A stretch of DNA of 64,000 nt. Source: JANXSD01 sp038206385 (GTDB lineage Bacteria; Bacteroidota; Bacteroidia; AKYH767-A; OLB10). The translations under genes and the position numbers were made by a program. Position 1 is the stretch's first letter. Each line of letters starts with the position of its first letter. The stretch lies in NCBI GenBank assembly GCA_038206385.1, contig JBBRAW010000002.1, positions 1-64,000 of the forward strand. The letters run 5' to 3'. This document shows, one piece after another, positions 1-7,700 of the stretch. The notes below the pieces were generated by a model that did not search any database, was not told the DNA's origin, and worked only from the letters and a program-made list of their open reading frames with translations.

Positions 1-112
1 TAATTGGTAATTTTCAATTCGTAATTCGTAATTTTTATCCTATAGCAATCGTGACGTAATTGGTAATTTTCAATTCGTAATTCGTAATTTTTATCCTATA
101 GCAATCGTGACG
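1..112. repeat. 56-bp tandem repeat, two perfect copies
   Basis: Positions 1-56 and 57-112 are identical 56-bp units. A third, partial unit starts at 113. The array touches the left window edge, so more copies may lie outside. Each unit is AT-rich and contains the phrase AATTCGTAATTCGTAATTTTT. It lies just downstream of the DinB-like gene stop codon. No open frame is apparent. Confidence 0.9.
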
Positions 113-117
113 TAATT

Positions 118-141
118 CGTAATTCGTAATTTTTAATTCAT
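118..141. repeat. 24-nt dispersed repeat, copy 1
   Basis: This 24-nt stretch begins CGTAATTCGTAATTTTTAAT. It is identical to 53067-53090, at the 3' end of purL. Both copies sit at the end of a minus-strand gene in the same orientation. It overlaps the partial third unit of the 56-bp array. Confidence 0.75.
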
Positions 142-144
142 TTC

Positions 145-633
145 TTATTCTCTAAAAAATCGAATCATATCCGTTGAATTAACATTTGTATAACCTGCAT
201 TGCGCAACATCGTTATCAGCTGACCTCTATGATACGTTCCATGATTCATAACATGTAAAATAATTTCTTCTACAGTATTTTGATACGATGTTCCATCAAT
301 TGCATGGTATTTTATCGGAGCAATATGTTCCAATTCAGGAATGTTTTCTGTAAACCTTACAAATTCAGCAGAGCTTTCAAGCATTAAATCAATCGACTCA
401 CTTAATGTACCCGTAAAATTTTGACTAGGCCAATTCTTTATGGATTCTCCCTTCAATCGTTTCAACCAGATCTCTTGAGCATCCCAAAGGTGATAAAGCG
501 TTTTACGAATAGTAGGGAAGCTGCTTATCAATGTTTCATCAGCACTACGCTCGCCAGCTTCATTAATGAATTGTCCTATTTTAATATTCGCCCATAAATT
601 ATACTGTGAAAGAGAGATTAAATGCGATGCCAT
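145..633 (-). CDS. DinB/YfiT-like putative metal-dependent protein
   Basis: 162 residues, the usual size of the DinB/YfiT four-helix-bundle superfamily. The three expected metal-binding histidines are visible: H48 in YHLWDAQ, and H131 and H135 in NHGTYHRGQ. Family members are putative metal-dependent hydrolases or thiol-dependent transferases, so the substrate cannot be inferred. No signal peptide is seen, so it is probably cytoplasmic. It stands alone, divergent from the secreted protein at 742. A TACTTTTG promoter element ends 11 nt before the start codon, implying a very short leader. Confidence 0.85.
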   Translation of the reverse strand: MASHLISLSQYNLWANIKIGQFINEAGERSADETLISSFPTIRKTLYHLWDAQEIWLKRLKGESIKNWPSQNFTGTLSESIDLMLESSAEFVRFTENIPELEHIAPIKYHAIDGTSYQNTVEEIILHVMNHGTYHRGQLITMLRNAGYTNVNSTDMIRFFRE

Positions 634-643
634 TTTTTTTCCG

Positions 644-651
644 CAAAAGTA
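644..651 (-). promoter_or_regulatory. Bacteroidota -7 element upstream of the DinB-like gene
   Basis: The minus strand reads TACTTTTG, a perfect TAnnTTTG match. The expected transcription start is about 4-7 nt before the ATG at 633. No clear -33 TTG at standard spacing was found. Confidence 0.5.
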
Positions 652-692
652 GAGAAGATTTTAGAACTATTTATTTGAATTTATTTAGCACG

Positions 693-700
693 TTACTTTG
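693..700 (+). promoter_or_regulatory. Possible -7 element upstream of the T9SS protein
   Basis: TTACTTTG matches TAnnTTTG at 7 of 8 positions, 41 nt before the ATG at 742. A TTTG at 674-677 could be the -33 box, but its 15-nt spacing is short. Tentative. Confidence 0.3.
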
Positions 701-741
701 TATCCTCAAAAAATAGATATATTTGATTTAAATAAACTTTC

Positions 742-3102
742 ATGAAAAGGATCTTAACTATTTTTTTTCTAGTTCTTTTATGTTCTGGATTTTCGGCTTT
801 TTCTCAATGCATGAGCGGCACATATACTATCGGGCCATTTATTACGGATGACTACCCAACATTTAATGGTGCTGTTTCTGATCTTATTAGCAATGGTGTT
901 TGTGGTCCTGTTACAATTTTAGTTAAGGAGGAAACCTATGTAGAACAAATTGCAATTCCGAATATCATAGGAGCATCGAATGTCAATAGAATTACTTTTA
1001 AAAGTGATCCTGCTAATTTGAATAAACCTTTAATAGATATTTCTCCATTATCAGCAGATCCTTATTTACTTTTACTTGACAGTGCATCTTACATCACCTT
1101 TGATGGATTTTGGTTAAATTATCATGATCCAGGTGTTGGTTTTTCGGTTACTAGTGCAACTGTTTTGTTTCGAAATAGTGCTGCTCATAATACAATCACA
1201 AATTGTATATTATATGCTAGCAATATTTCAACACAGTCGTTAGTTTTAGGTCAGGAGTGGTATCCTACAGCTTCAGCCTTTAGTGATAATGAATTATCGA
1301 ACTCAAATATTTTATTAGGAGATGTGAGTTTTCGTGGAGATGGTATCAACAGTTCTGATAGCAGGATAAAAAATAATTATTTCGCAGAAAGTTCTGGAAT
1401 TCAAATGGCGGCAATGAATTCATTTGAGATAAGCAATAATACTTTTCAAAATGTAAATACTACTTATTCTACTCCTGCAATTCTTATTAATGGTTGTGAC
1501 AGCGCTGCCATTATTGCTGGAAATAAACTAATAGGGGAGTGGATTTTAGGAATTCGAGTGAAGTTTGGTTATGTAAATTCAACCTTATTAATTTCGAACA
1601 ATTTCATCAGTTGCGGAGGTGTTGGAACCAATAATAATATTGAAGGAATAAATCTTTTTAATGTAAATTCTGCAAAGGTTTACAATAATAGTGTTGGTAT
1701 TTATTCAACAATATTACAGCGTTTTGATGCAGCATTGTACATGCAGAATTCCACTAATGTCGATGTTAAAAATAATATTTTTTCAAACTTCGCTGGAAAC
1801 ACTGTTATGTATATTACCCAAGGATTGCAAACATTCACAAGCAATAACAATGATCTTTATACAACTGGAGATACCTTGTTAACTATGGATGGTATTAAAT
1901 ATCTAGATTTAGCATCATGGCAGGCAAATTTTCGTTCACGTGATACCAACTCTTATTCTATTGATCCATTATTTACAGATACTAATGATTTGCATGTTAA
2001 CCAAATTGTCTTAAGAAACAAAGCAGTTTCTTTTCCAGAAGTAAGAAATGATATTGATCAGGAACCTCGTAATGCAAAACCAGATATTGGTGCTGATGAA
2101 TTTGCGGCGCTTACTGATTCAGTGTGGCCTGGTGATTCAAATAACGATGGCATTGCTGATGCAGGTGATTTAATTCCACTAGGAATATACTATGGAAGTA
2201 CAGGTCCATCAAGAGCAATTGTATCCAACACTTGGCAGAAATATTATTCATTACCCTGGAATAATCAAATTGCAAATTTTAATGATGCGAAGTTTGCAGA
2301 TTGTAATGGTGATGGAATTGTAAATCTTGATGATACTTTAGCGCTTACCATTAACGCGGGGTTATCTCATCCACTCCGACTTGCGTTAAATATAAATACC
2401 ACAAAAAAACATGCATACATACATTTTCAAAACGATACAATTAATAGTGGATCTTTTGCAAACATAAATTTTGATTTTGATATAAATGTTGGAACTACAG
2501 ATAGTATTTATTCTTTTCAACTTGCATCACTATTGAATCCAATTAATGTTGTTCTAAATACGTTATATACTGATAAGGCAATTCCAACTTGGGGTTCGTA
2601 TGCGAGTAATTACATTGCAATTTCAACACTGAATTCCAATTCTAACAAATATATTATTGCTGCTACGGTTATCGATCACCAAAATAAAGTGGTGAACCAA
2701 AACTTATTGCATTTTGGGTTTAAAATTTTAAATCAAACGGGACAAGGTTTTTGGTATAAATTACCAGTTGAAAAATTTATTGTGTACGATAATAAAGGAG
2801 CCACTCTAGATTATAGTTTAATTTCGGATTCAGTTTTTGTCACGATAGTAACTGGTATCAATGAAAATAGTTTGCATGCTTCTGAATTGTATTTTAGAAA
2901 TAATGATAAAATTATTCTTAATGAACCAATAGATCAACTGAGGATATTTGATTTAGCAGGTCGATTAGTATTTAAAAGAAATTATTTGAAAGCTAATGAT
3001 GTTATAGTTCTACCTCTAAGTAATAGCAATATGATTATTCTTCAGTTTGCAAAAGGAAGTAAATTGCTACAGGAAAAAATATTTAATACTGCGGAAAAAT
3101 AA
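742..3102 (+). CDS. Secreted parallel beta-helix protein with dockerin-like repeats and T9SS sorting domain
   Basis: 786 residues. Residues 1-21 form a signal peptide. Roughly residues 25-450 carry Asn-rich repeats (such as ISNNTF and VKNNIF) typical of a right-handed parallel beta-helix, ending in a DIGADEF motif. Two Ca-binding dockerin-like loops follow, GDSNNDGIADAGD (about 463-475) and ADCNGDGIVNLDD (about 519-531). The last ~70 residues resemble a T9SS type A C-terminal domain (DQLRIFDLAGRLVFKR...). It is therefore predicted to cross the outer membrane by type IX secretion and be surface-bound or released. Beta-helix proteins of this kind often bind or cleave polysaccharide, but no catalytic residues are recognised. 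Its stop lies 5 bp from the convergent gene at 3108. Confidence 0.85.
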   Translation: MKRILTIFFLVLLCSGFSAFSQCMSGTYTIGPFITDDYPTFNGAVSDLISNGVCGPVTILVKEETYVEQIAIPNIIGASNVNRITFKSDPANLNKPLIDISPLSADPYLLLLDSASYITFDGFWLNYHDPGVGFSVTSATVLFRNSAAHNTITNCILYASNISTQSLVLGQEWYPTASAFSDNELSNSNILLGDVSFRGDGINSSDSRIKNNYFAESSGIQMAAMNSFEISNNTFQNVNTTYSTPAILINGCDSAAIIAGNKLIGEWILGIRVKFGYVNSTLLISNNFISCGGVGTNNNIEGINLFNVNSAKVYNNSVGIYSTILQRFDAALYMQNSTNVDVKNNIFSNFAGNTVMYITQGLQTFTSNNNDLYTTGDTLLTMDGIKYLDLASWQANFRSRDTNSYSIDPLFTDTNDLHVNQIVLRNKAVSFPEVRNDIDQEPRNAKPDIGADEFAALTDSVWPGDSNNDGIADAGDLIPLGIYYGSTGPSRAIVSNTWQKYYSLPWNNQIANFNDAKFADCNGDGIVNLDDTLALTINAGLSHPLRLALNINTTKKHAYIHFQNDTINSGSFANINFDFDINVGTTDSIYSFQLASLLNPINVVLNTLYTDKAIPTWGSYASNYIAISTLNSNSNKYIIAATVIDHQNKVVNQNLLHFGFKILNQTGQGFWYKLPVEKFIVYDNKGATLDYSLISDSVFVTIVTGINENSLHASELYFRNNDKIILNEPIDQLRIFDLAGRLVFKRNYLKANDVIVLPLSNSNMIILQFAKGSKLLQEKIFNTAEK

Positions 3103-3107
3103 TTGTT

Positions 3108-3486
3108 TTATGTGCCAACAAATTCAATTGGTCGGAGGAGAAGGCAACTCCATGTATCATCAATAGCTACCGCAGTAACTGTTTTTAATCCGAAATCTAA
3201 AGCGGTATTTCTTAAAATATCTCTGTTAATGTCAGTCTTAATTCCTGATGTTCCTTTAAGATAAGAAAACCAAAGTACACTATCCGTTTCAATATGTTTC
3301 AATTGCTTATTAAGAAAGTCAAGAAATTCTTTAGTGTTCTTAACGAAAACAAATGTGTTTTTACTTTTCACTTTTATCAAATGAATTCGAAAAGCCAAAT
3401 TTTATAAATTCTTTTTCAATTGTAGTTAGAGCATTAATAATAACTCCAAAATCTTTAAATTTTAATTTCACAATTACAGCTTTCAT
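3108..3486 (-). pseudogene. DUF3052-like gene interrupted by a +1 frameshift
   Basis: The C-terminal part (96 residues reading from a TTG at 3398) matches the DUF3052 ending: a VLWFSYLKGTS segment, TDINRDILRNTALDFGL, then DDTWSCLLL. The family's N-terminal ~45 residues are missing from this frame. They appear in the next frame, from an ATG at 3486 (MKAVIVKLKFKDFGVIINAL...), which runs 41 codons to a TAA at 3361-3363. Skipping the single base at 3363 joins ...DKSEK to KNTFVFVKN and restores one protein of about 125 residues. The site is next to a run of five A. This could be a real disabling indel, a sequencing error or, less likely, programmed frameshifting. The family's function is unknown. 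Confidence 0.6.
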
Positions 3487-3526
3487 AAATAAAAGTTTAA
3501 GAAAATCAAAAAAATAATTCTAAAAT

Positions 3527-4279
3527 CTATAAATCACGATTTATTAATGGTTGTTCCAATATTTTTTGAAGATATTTTTCATTCACGGTACGTTGTAAAA
3601 ATTCACCATGTTTGGTATGGTGTAAGTCGGTACCAAGTGCACTAATAATTTGGAGATCAATTAATTTTTCTGCAACACGTTTTGCATCTAAACCATAATA
3701 GCCAGAAAGTGAATTTAAGTTTAGTTGTAACATCACACCCATATCATGAAACTTTTGATACTCTTCAATATTTCGATACCAAAAAGGATATCTTTCGGGG
3801 TGTGCAAGAATTGGGCGATAGCCTAAAACTTGTGCACGAAATAAAATATCACGAACATTATCTGGTGGATTGATATAAGAAACTTCAACTAACAAATAAT
3901 TATCGCCAAAGGTCATTAGTTTTTCTTCTTCCAGCTTTCGCATAAAGCCATCATCAATATAATATTCAGCAGCAGCACTTATTTCAACTGGAATATTATT
4001 TTCCTTTAAAGCAGCTCTTACTTCTTCTAATCCTTTATAAATTATCTCAGGTGTATTTCGAAAGTAATCACTCATGATATGAGGAGTAGTAATAAGTTTC
4101 GAATATCCTAATCCATGTAATGTTCGAATTAATTCAATACTCTCTTCAATTGTTTTTGCTCCATCATCAATACCAGGAATTAAATGCGAATGCATATCGG
4201 TATTTAATGATGAAAGATCTGCTAATGGCAGAGAATCTGTTTTACTAGAAGAAAATGCTTTGAATAAAGACTTAAACAT
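3527..4279 (-). CDS. CpsB/CapC-type PHP-domain tyrosine phosphatase
   Basis: About 250 residues of the PHP-fold phosphatase family (CpsB/YwqE), Mn-dependent enzymes that dephosphorylate the tyrosine kinase controlling capsule or exopolysaccharide chain length. The metal-binding HxH motif is at H30-H32 in DMHSHLIPGIDDGAKT. Later landmarks are TTPHIM and the AHPERYPF segment. An upstream in-frame start at 4306 exists. I prefer the ATG at 4279, which overlaps the previous gene's stop by 8 nt and removes an odd N-terminal extension. The gene ends the sugar-nucleotide cluster, consistent with a regulatory role in polysaccharide export, although no partner tyrosine kinase lies in the window. Confidence 0.85.
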   Translation of the reverse strand: MFKSLFKAFSSSKTDSLPLADLSSLNTDMHSHLIPGIDDGAKTIEESIELIRTLHGLGYSKLITTPHIMSDYFRNTPEIIYKGLEEVRAALKENNIPVEISAAAEYYIDDGFMRKLEEEKLMTFGDNYLLVEVSYINPPDNVRDILFRAQVLGYRPILAHPERYPFWYRNIEEYQKFHDMGVMLQLNLNSLSGYYGLDAKRVAEKLIDLQIISALGTDLHHTKHGEFLQRTVNEKYLQKILEQPLINRDL

Positions 4280-5282
4280 TTGCGAAAGCTTTTTGAAACC
4301 AATCAATCGTTACCTCTAATCCTTCTTTAAGGTGATAACGCGGCTGATACCCTAGCAAATTCTTTGCCAACGAAATGTCGGCAAGTGAATTTTTTATATC
4401 TCCTTTTCGCTCTGGTTGATATTGCGGTTGCCTCGATGATCCTACAATATTTGCAATAGTTTGATAGAGTGTATTTACGGTAACACTCTCGCCAACTGCA
4501 ACATTATAAACGCGGTTAAATGCCTCTTGATTATCTGTAAATAATGCACGAACATTTGCTTGAACAGCGTTCTCTACGAAGGTGAAATCTCTTGTCTGAT
4601 CACCTTCACCAAATATCACTGCATCTTTTCCAAATAATAATGAATTCATGAATAATGGAATCGCAGCAGCATAAGGACCATTCGGATCTTGATTGGGACC
4701 GAAGACATTAAAATAACGCAATCCGATGATTTCAATTCCATAATGCATCGCAAAAACAGATGCATATAATTCATTTGTAAGTTTTGAAACTGCATAAGGC
4801 GAAAGAGGTTTTCCTAATCGTTCTTCAACTTTTGGAGACTCTCGGCTATCACCATAAACAGAACTCGAACTAGCATACACTACACGACGAATACCTGCAT
4901 CACGTGCAGCTGTAAGCATATTGATGTAGCCTGTAGTATTTGCATCACTAGTAGCTATCGGATTTTTAATGGAACGAGGAACAGAACCCAATGCAGCCTG
5001 ATGAGAAAGTAAATCCATCCCTTCACAAGCTTTTCTGCAATCGTCAATATTTGTAATGTCACCCTCAAAAAATTCGAAGGCTGGATTGTTTTTAAAAGAG
5101 TCGAAGTTGCGTAGAAAGCCGTTACTTAAATTATCTATTACGCGTACTTTTTTAGCACCATGCAAAAGTAGATACGTGACTAAGTTGGATCCGATAAATC
5201 CTGCACCACCTGATACGAGAATTTTTGCATCATGAATGGAATCATTATGGTATTTGGTAGAATAAATAGCCTCAGGGTTCAT
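4272..5282 (-). CDS. WbpP/TviC-like UDP-N-acetylhexosamine(uronate) 4-epimerase
   Basis: 336 residues, extended SDR family. The NAD-binding GGAGFIGS is at 25-32 and the catalytic Y163/K167 in SPYAVSK, with Ser in YASSSSVYG. The segments HQAALGSVPRSI and RYFNVFGPNQDPNGPYAA are diagnostic of the WbpP/TviC branch. That branch epimerises UDP-GlcNAc or UDP-GlcNAcA at C4 to the galacto form. A UDP-GlcNAc-type 6-dehydrogenase (7701-8990) is in the same cluster, as in the TviB/TviC pair of Vi antigen. UDP-GalNAcA is therefore a plausible product. It has its own strong promoter (5299-5330) and is translationally coupled to the CpsB-like gene. Confidence 0.88.
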   Translation of the reverse strand: MNPEAIYSTKYHNDSIHDAKILVSGGAGFIGSNLVTYLLLHGAKKVRVIDNLSNGFLRNFDSFKNNPAFEFFEGDITNIDDCRKACEGMDLLSHQAALGSVPRSIKNPIATSDANTTGYINMLTAARDAGIRRVVYASSSSVYGDSRESPKVEERLGKPLSPYAVSKLTNELYASVFAMHYGIEIIGLRYFNVFGPNQDPNGPYAAAIPLFMNSLLFGKDAVIFGEGDQTRDFTFVENAVQANVRALFTDNQEAFNRVYNVAVGESVTVNTLYQTIANIVGSSRQPQYQPERKGDIKNSLADISLAKNLLGYQPRYHLKEGLEVTIDWFQKAFANV

Positions 5283-5298
5283 AGCATTGCTTATGTCG

Positions 5299-5330
5299 CA
5301 AAGTTATAGCTTTCTACGAATTTTAGACAA
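5299..5330 (-). promoter_or_regulatory. Bacteroidota-type promoter for the 4-epimerase and CpsB-like pair
   Basis: The minus strand reads TTG (5328-5330), a 21-nt spacer, then TAACTTTG (5299-5306). Both boxes and the spacing fit the phylum consensus TTG-N17-23-TAnnTTTG. The start codon is at 5282, giving a leader of about 10 nt. Confidence 0.65.
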
Positions 5331-5372
5331 TCCCCGCAAGATGCTATTTTTCGAATTTTCTAATACAAATAA

Positions 5373-6425
5373 CTACCGTAATTGATATTGCTTTTCATAA
5401 TAATTTTGATAATCACCAGAGGTAATTTCATCCATCCATACTTGATTTGCTAAATACCAATCTACAGTTCTCTCCAAACCTTCTTCAAACTGTAGAGAAG
5501 GTTTCCATCCTAATTCGCGTTGCAATTTTGAAGAGTCAATCGCATAGCGTAGATCATGTCCAGCACGATCTTTAACATAAGTAATTAACTCACGAGAAGC
5601 TCCTGCCTTGCGATTTAATTTTCGGTCCATAATATCACAAAGTAAATGAATGAGATCAATATTTTTCCATTCATTATGTCCGCCTACATTATATGTTTCA
5701 CCATTTTTTCCGAAATGGTAAATTACATCGATTGCAATTGCATGATCTTCAACAAAAAGCCAGTCGCGGATATTTTCACCTTTTCCATAAACAGGAATAG
5801 GCTTGTTGTTTTGGATATTATTTATTGCAAGGGGAATTAATTTTTCCGGAAAATGATGCGATCCATAATTGTTAGAACAATTTGAAATCACGATTGGAAG
5901 TCCATACGTATCATGATATGCACGAACCATGTGATCAGAACTTGCTTTAGAAGCAGAGTAAGGACTATGTGGATCGTAACGTGTTTCTTCAGTAAAAAAC
6001 CCAGTCTCTCCTAATGAACCATAAACTTCATCAGTGCTTACATGATAAAAACGCTTTCCTTCATAATTGCCACTCCAACATTCACGAGCTGCATTTAATA
6101 AAACAACAGTACCAACAACATTTGTGGAAATGAATTCCATTGGATTAGCAATACTACGGTCAACGTGTGACTCAGCAGCAAGATGTATTACTCCGTCAAA
6201 AGAATGTTTTTTAAAAAGATGTTGAATAAAATCAGCATCAGTAATATCACCTTTTACAAAAGTATAATTCGATAAATTTTCGACATCTCGTAAGTTCGCT
6301 AAATTTCCAGCGTACGTTAATTTATCAAGATTAAAAATATGATAATCAGGATAACATTTTAAGAATCTCCTAACAACATGAGAACCGATAAATCCTGCTC
6401 CACCTGTGATTAATATATTTTTCAT
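5373..6425 (-). CDS. rfbB: dTDP-glucose 4,6-dehydratase
   Basis: 350 residues, full length for RmlB/RfbB. The NAD motif GGAGFIGS is at 8-15. The catalytic triad region T131-D132-E133 (STDEVYG) and Y156/K160 (SPYSASK) are intact, as is the substrate-binding RNCSNNYG-like segment (SNCSNNYGSHHFPEKLIPL). The enzyme converts dTDP-glucose to dTDP-4-keto-6-deoxyglucose, the first step to rhamnose and other deoxysugars. The partners rfbA, rfbC and rfbD are not in the window, so the pathway must be completed elsewhere. It lies 52 bp downstream of galE on the same strand. Confidence 0.95.
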   Translation of the reverse strand: MKNILITGGAGFIGSHVVRRFLKCYPDYHIFNLDKLTYAGNLANLRDVENLSNYTFVKGDITDADFIQHLFKKHSFDGVIHLAAESHVDRSIANPMEFISTNVVGTVVLLNAARECWSGNYEGKRFYHVSTDEVYGSLGETGFFTEETRYDPHSPYSASKASSDHMVRAYHDTYGLPIVISNCSNNYGSHHFPEKLIPLAINNIQNNKPIPVYGKGENIRDWLFVEDHAIAIDVIYHFGKNGETYNVGGHNEWKNIDLIHLLCDIMDRKLNRKAGASRELITYVKDRAGHDLRYAIDSSKLQRELGWKPSLQFEEGLERTVDWYLANQVWMDEITSGDYQNYYEKQYQLR

Positions 6426-6477
6426 GTGATACTGTTTTTGATTCTTATGATAGCACGAATAAAATTGAATTTACGCG

Positions 6478-7512
6478 TTATACTGTTGCAATTTTTTTCG
6501 CTAATACTTGTTCCCAAGCCCAAGCAGAAGTAATCATATCTTCTAACGTTCGAATTGTTTTCCAACCTAATTCTTTATTGGCATAAGAAGTGTCAGCATA
6601 AACTTTTTCAACATCACCAGCACGCCGATCTTGCAATTCATAGTTTACTTTTACTCCAGTAATTTTTTCGAAAGCATGGATAATTTCAAGTACAGACAAC
6701 CCTGTTCCTGTTCCTAAATTAAAGAGCTCATATTTATTTTTACTCTTTCCATTTAGCATTCGCTCAATAGAAATAACATGCGCTACGGCAATATCAACAA
6801 CATGAATATAATCACGAATACAACTACCATCAGGAGTATCGTAATCTGTTCCGTAAACAATCATCTTTTCGCGTTTACCAATTGCAGTTTGTGTAACTAC
6901 AGGAAACAAATTTAACGGAGCACCAATAGCATATTCACCAATCATTGCAGATGGATGAGCACCTACAGGATTAAAATATCGAAGTGAAATAATATTGATG
7001 TCAATTACTTTACTGGTGTCGCGTAAAATATCTTCTCCAATCTTTTTAGTATTTGCATACGGACTTTGTGCAGGCTTCACCAATGCAAATTCATCAATTG
7101 GTAAATAATCAGGCTGACCGTAAACAGAACAGGAAGACGAAAAAACAAAGTTTTTAATTTTATGATCTCGACATAATTCCAATAAATTAAGTAATGAAAC
7201 TAAATTATTACGATAATATTCCAATGGTTTTTCTACACTTTCTCCAACAGCTTTATGAGCTGCAAAATGGATGATTGCATCAATAGCATGTACGCGAAGA
7301 AATTCGTTTACTGCTGATTTATTATTTAAATCAATGTTTGCATAAATGGGACGAACACCAGTAATTTTTTCTATTGAATCAATTACTTCAATATGTGAAT
7401 TTGAAAGATTATCGATGATAAATACATCATAACCTTTTCCAATTAATTCAACAGCAGTGTGCGAACCAATGTACCCGGTACCACCAGTAACAAGAATTTT
7501 TTGCTTTGTCAT
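6478..7512 (-). CDS. galE: UDP-glucose 4-epimerase
   Basis: 344 residues, typical GalE length. The N-terminal GGTGYIGSHT dinucleotide motif is followed by SSSCSVYG and the catalytic YANTK (S-P-Y-x-x-x-K). RYFNPVGAHPS and the C-terminal RRAGDVEKVYAD are characteristic GalE segments. It interconverts UDP-glucose and UDP-galactose in the cytoplasm, supplying galactose for surface glycans. A 188-bp gap with three 31-bp repeats separates it from the upstream dehydrogenase gene. No TAnnTTTG box was found in that gap. Confidence 0.95.
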   Translation of the reverse strand: MTKQKILVTGGTGYIGSHTAVELIGKGYDVFIIDNLSNSHIEVIDSIEKITGVRPIYANIDLNNKSAVNEFLRVHAIDAIIHFAAHKAVGESVEKPLEYYRNNLVSLLNLLELCRDHKIKNFVFSSSCSVYGQPDYLPIDEFALVKPAQSPYANTKKIGEDILRDTSKVIDINIISLRYFNPVGAHPSAMIGEYAIGAPLNLFPVVTQTAIGKREKMIVYGTDYDTPDGSCIRDYIHVVDIAVAHVISIERMLNGKSKNKYELFNLGTGTGLSVLEIIHAFEKITGVKVNYELQDRRAGDVEKVYADTSYANKELGWKTIRTLEDMITSAWAWEQVLAKKIATV

Positions 7513-7599
7513 TTTTTTTAATCTGATAAATAAATAAAATTAAATAGGGCCGGGTGGGGTAGGTTTATTTAATTCAAATTCTCAATTTTTTTTTCATTA

Positions 7600-7692
7600 G
7601 CACAACTTGTTCCGTTGTTTAACGGAATTAGCACAACTTGTTCCGTTGTTTAACGGAATTGGCACAACTTGTTCCGTTGTTTAACGGAATTG
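7600..7692. repeat. Three tandem 31-bp units, each with a small hairpin
   Basis: Units at 7600-7630, 7631-7661 and 7662-7692 differ at only one base. Each contains the palindrome ACAACTTGT and a hairpin with TTCCGTT and AACGGAA arms around a GTTT loop. The units are contiguous with no spacers, so this is not a CRISPR array. The block lies between the stop of the nucleotide-sugar dehydrogenase (7701) and the galE start (7512), where it could attenuate or process the transcript. Confidence 0.85.
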
Positions 7693-7700
7693 GCGTATTA

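Noticed and set aside
7600..7692. Possible CRISPR array
   Set aside because: Repeats are directly contiguous with no unique spacers and no cas genes are nearby.
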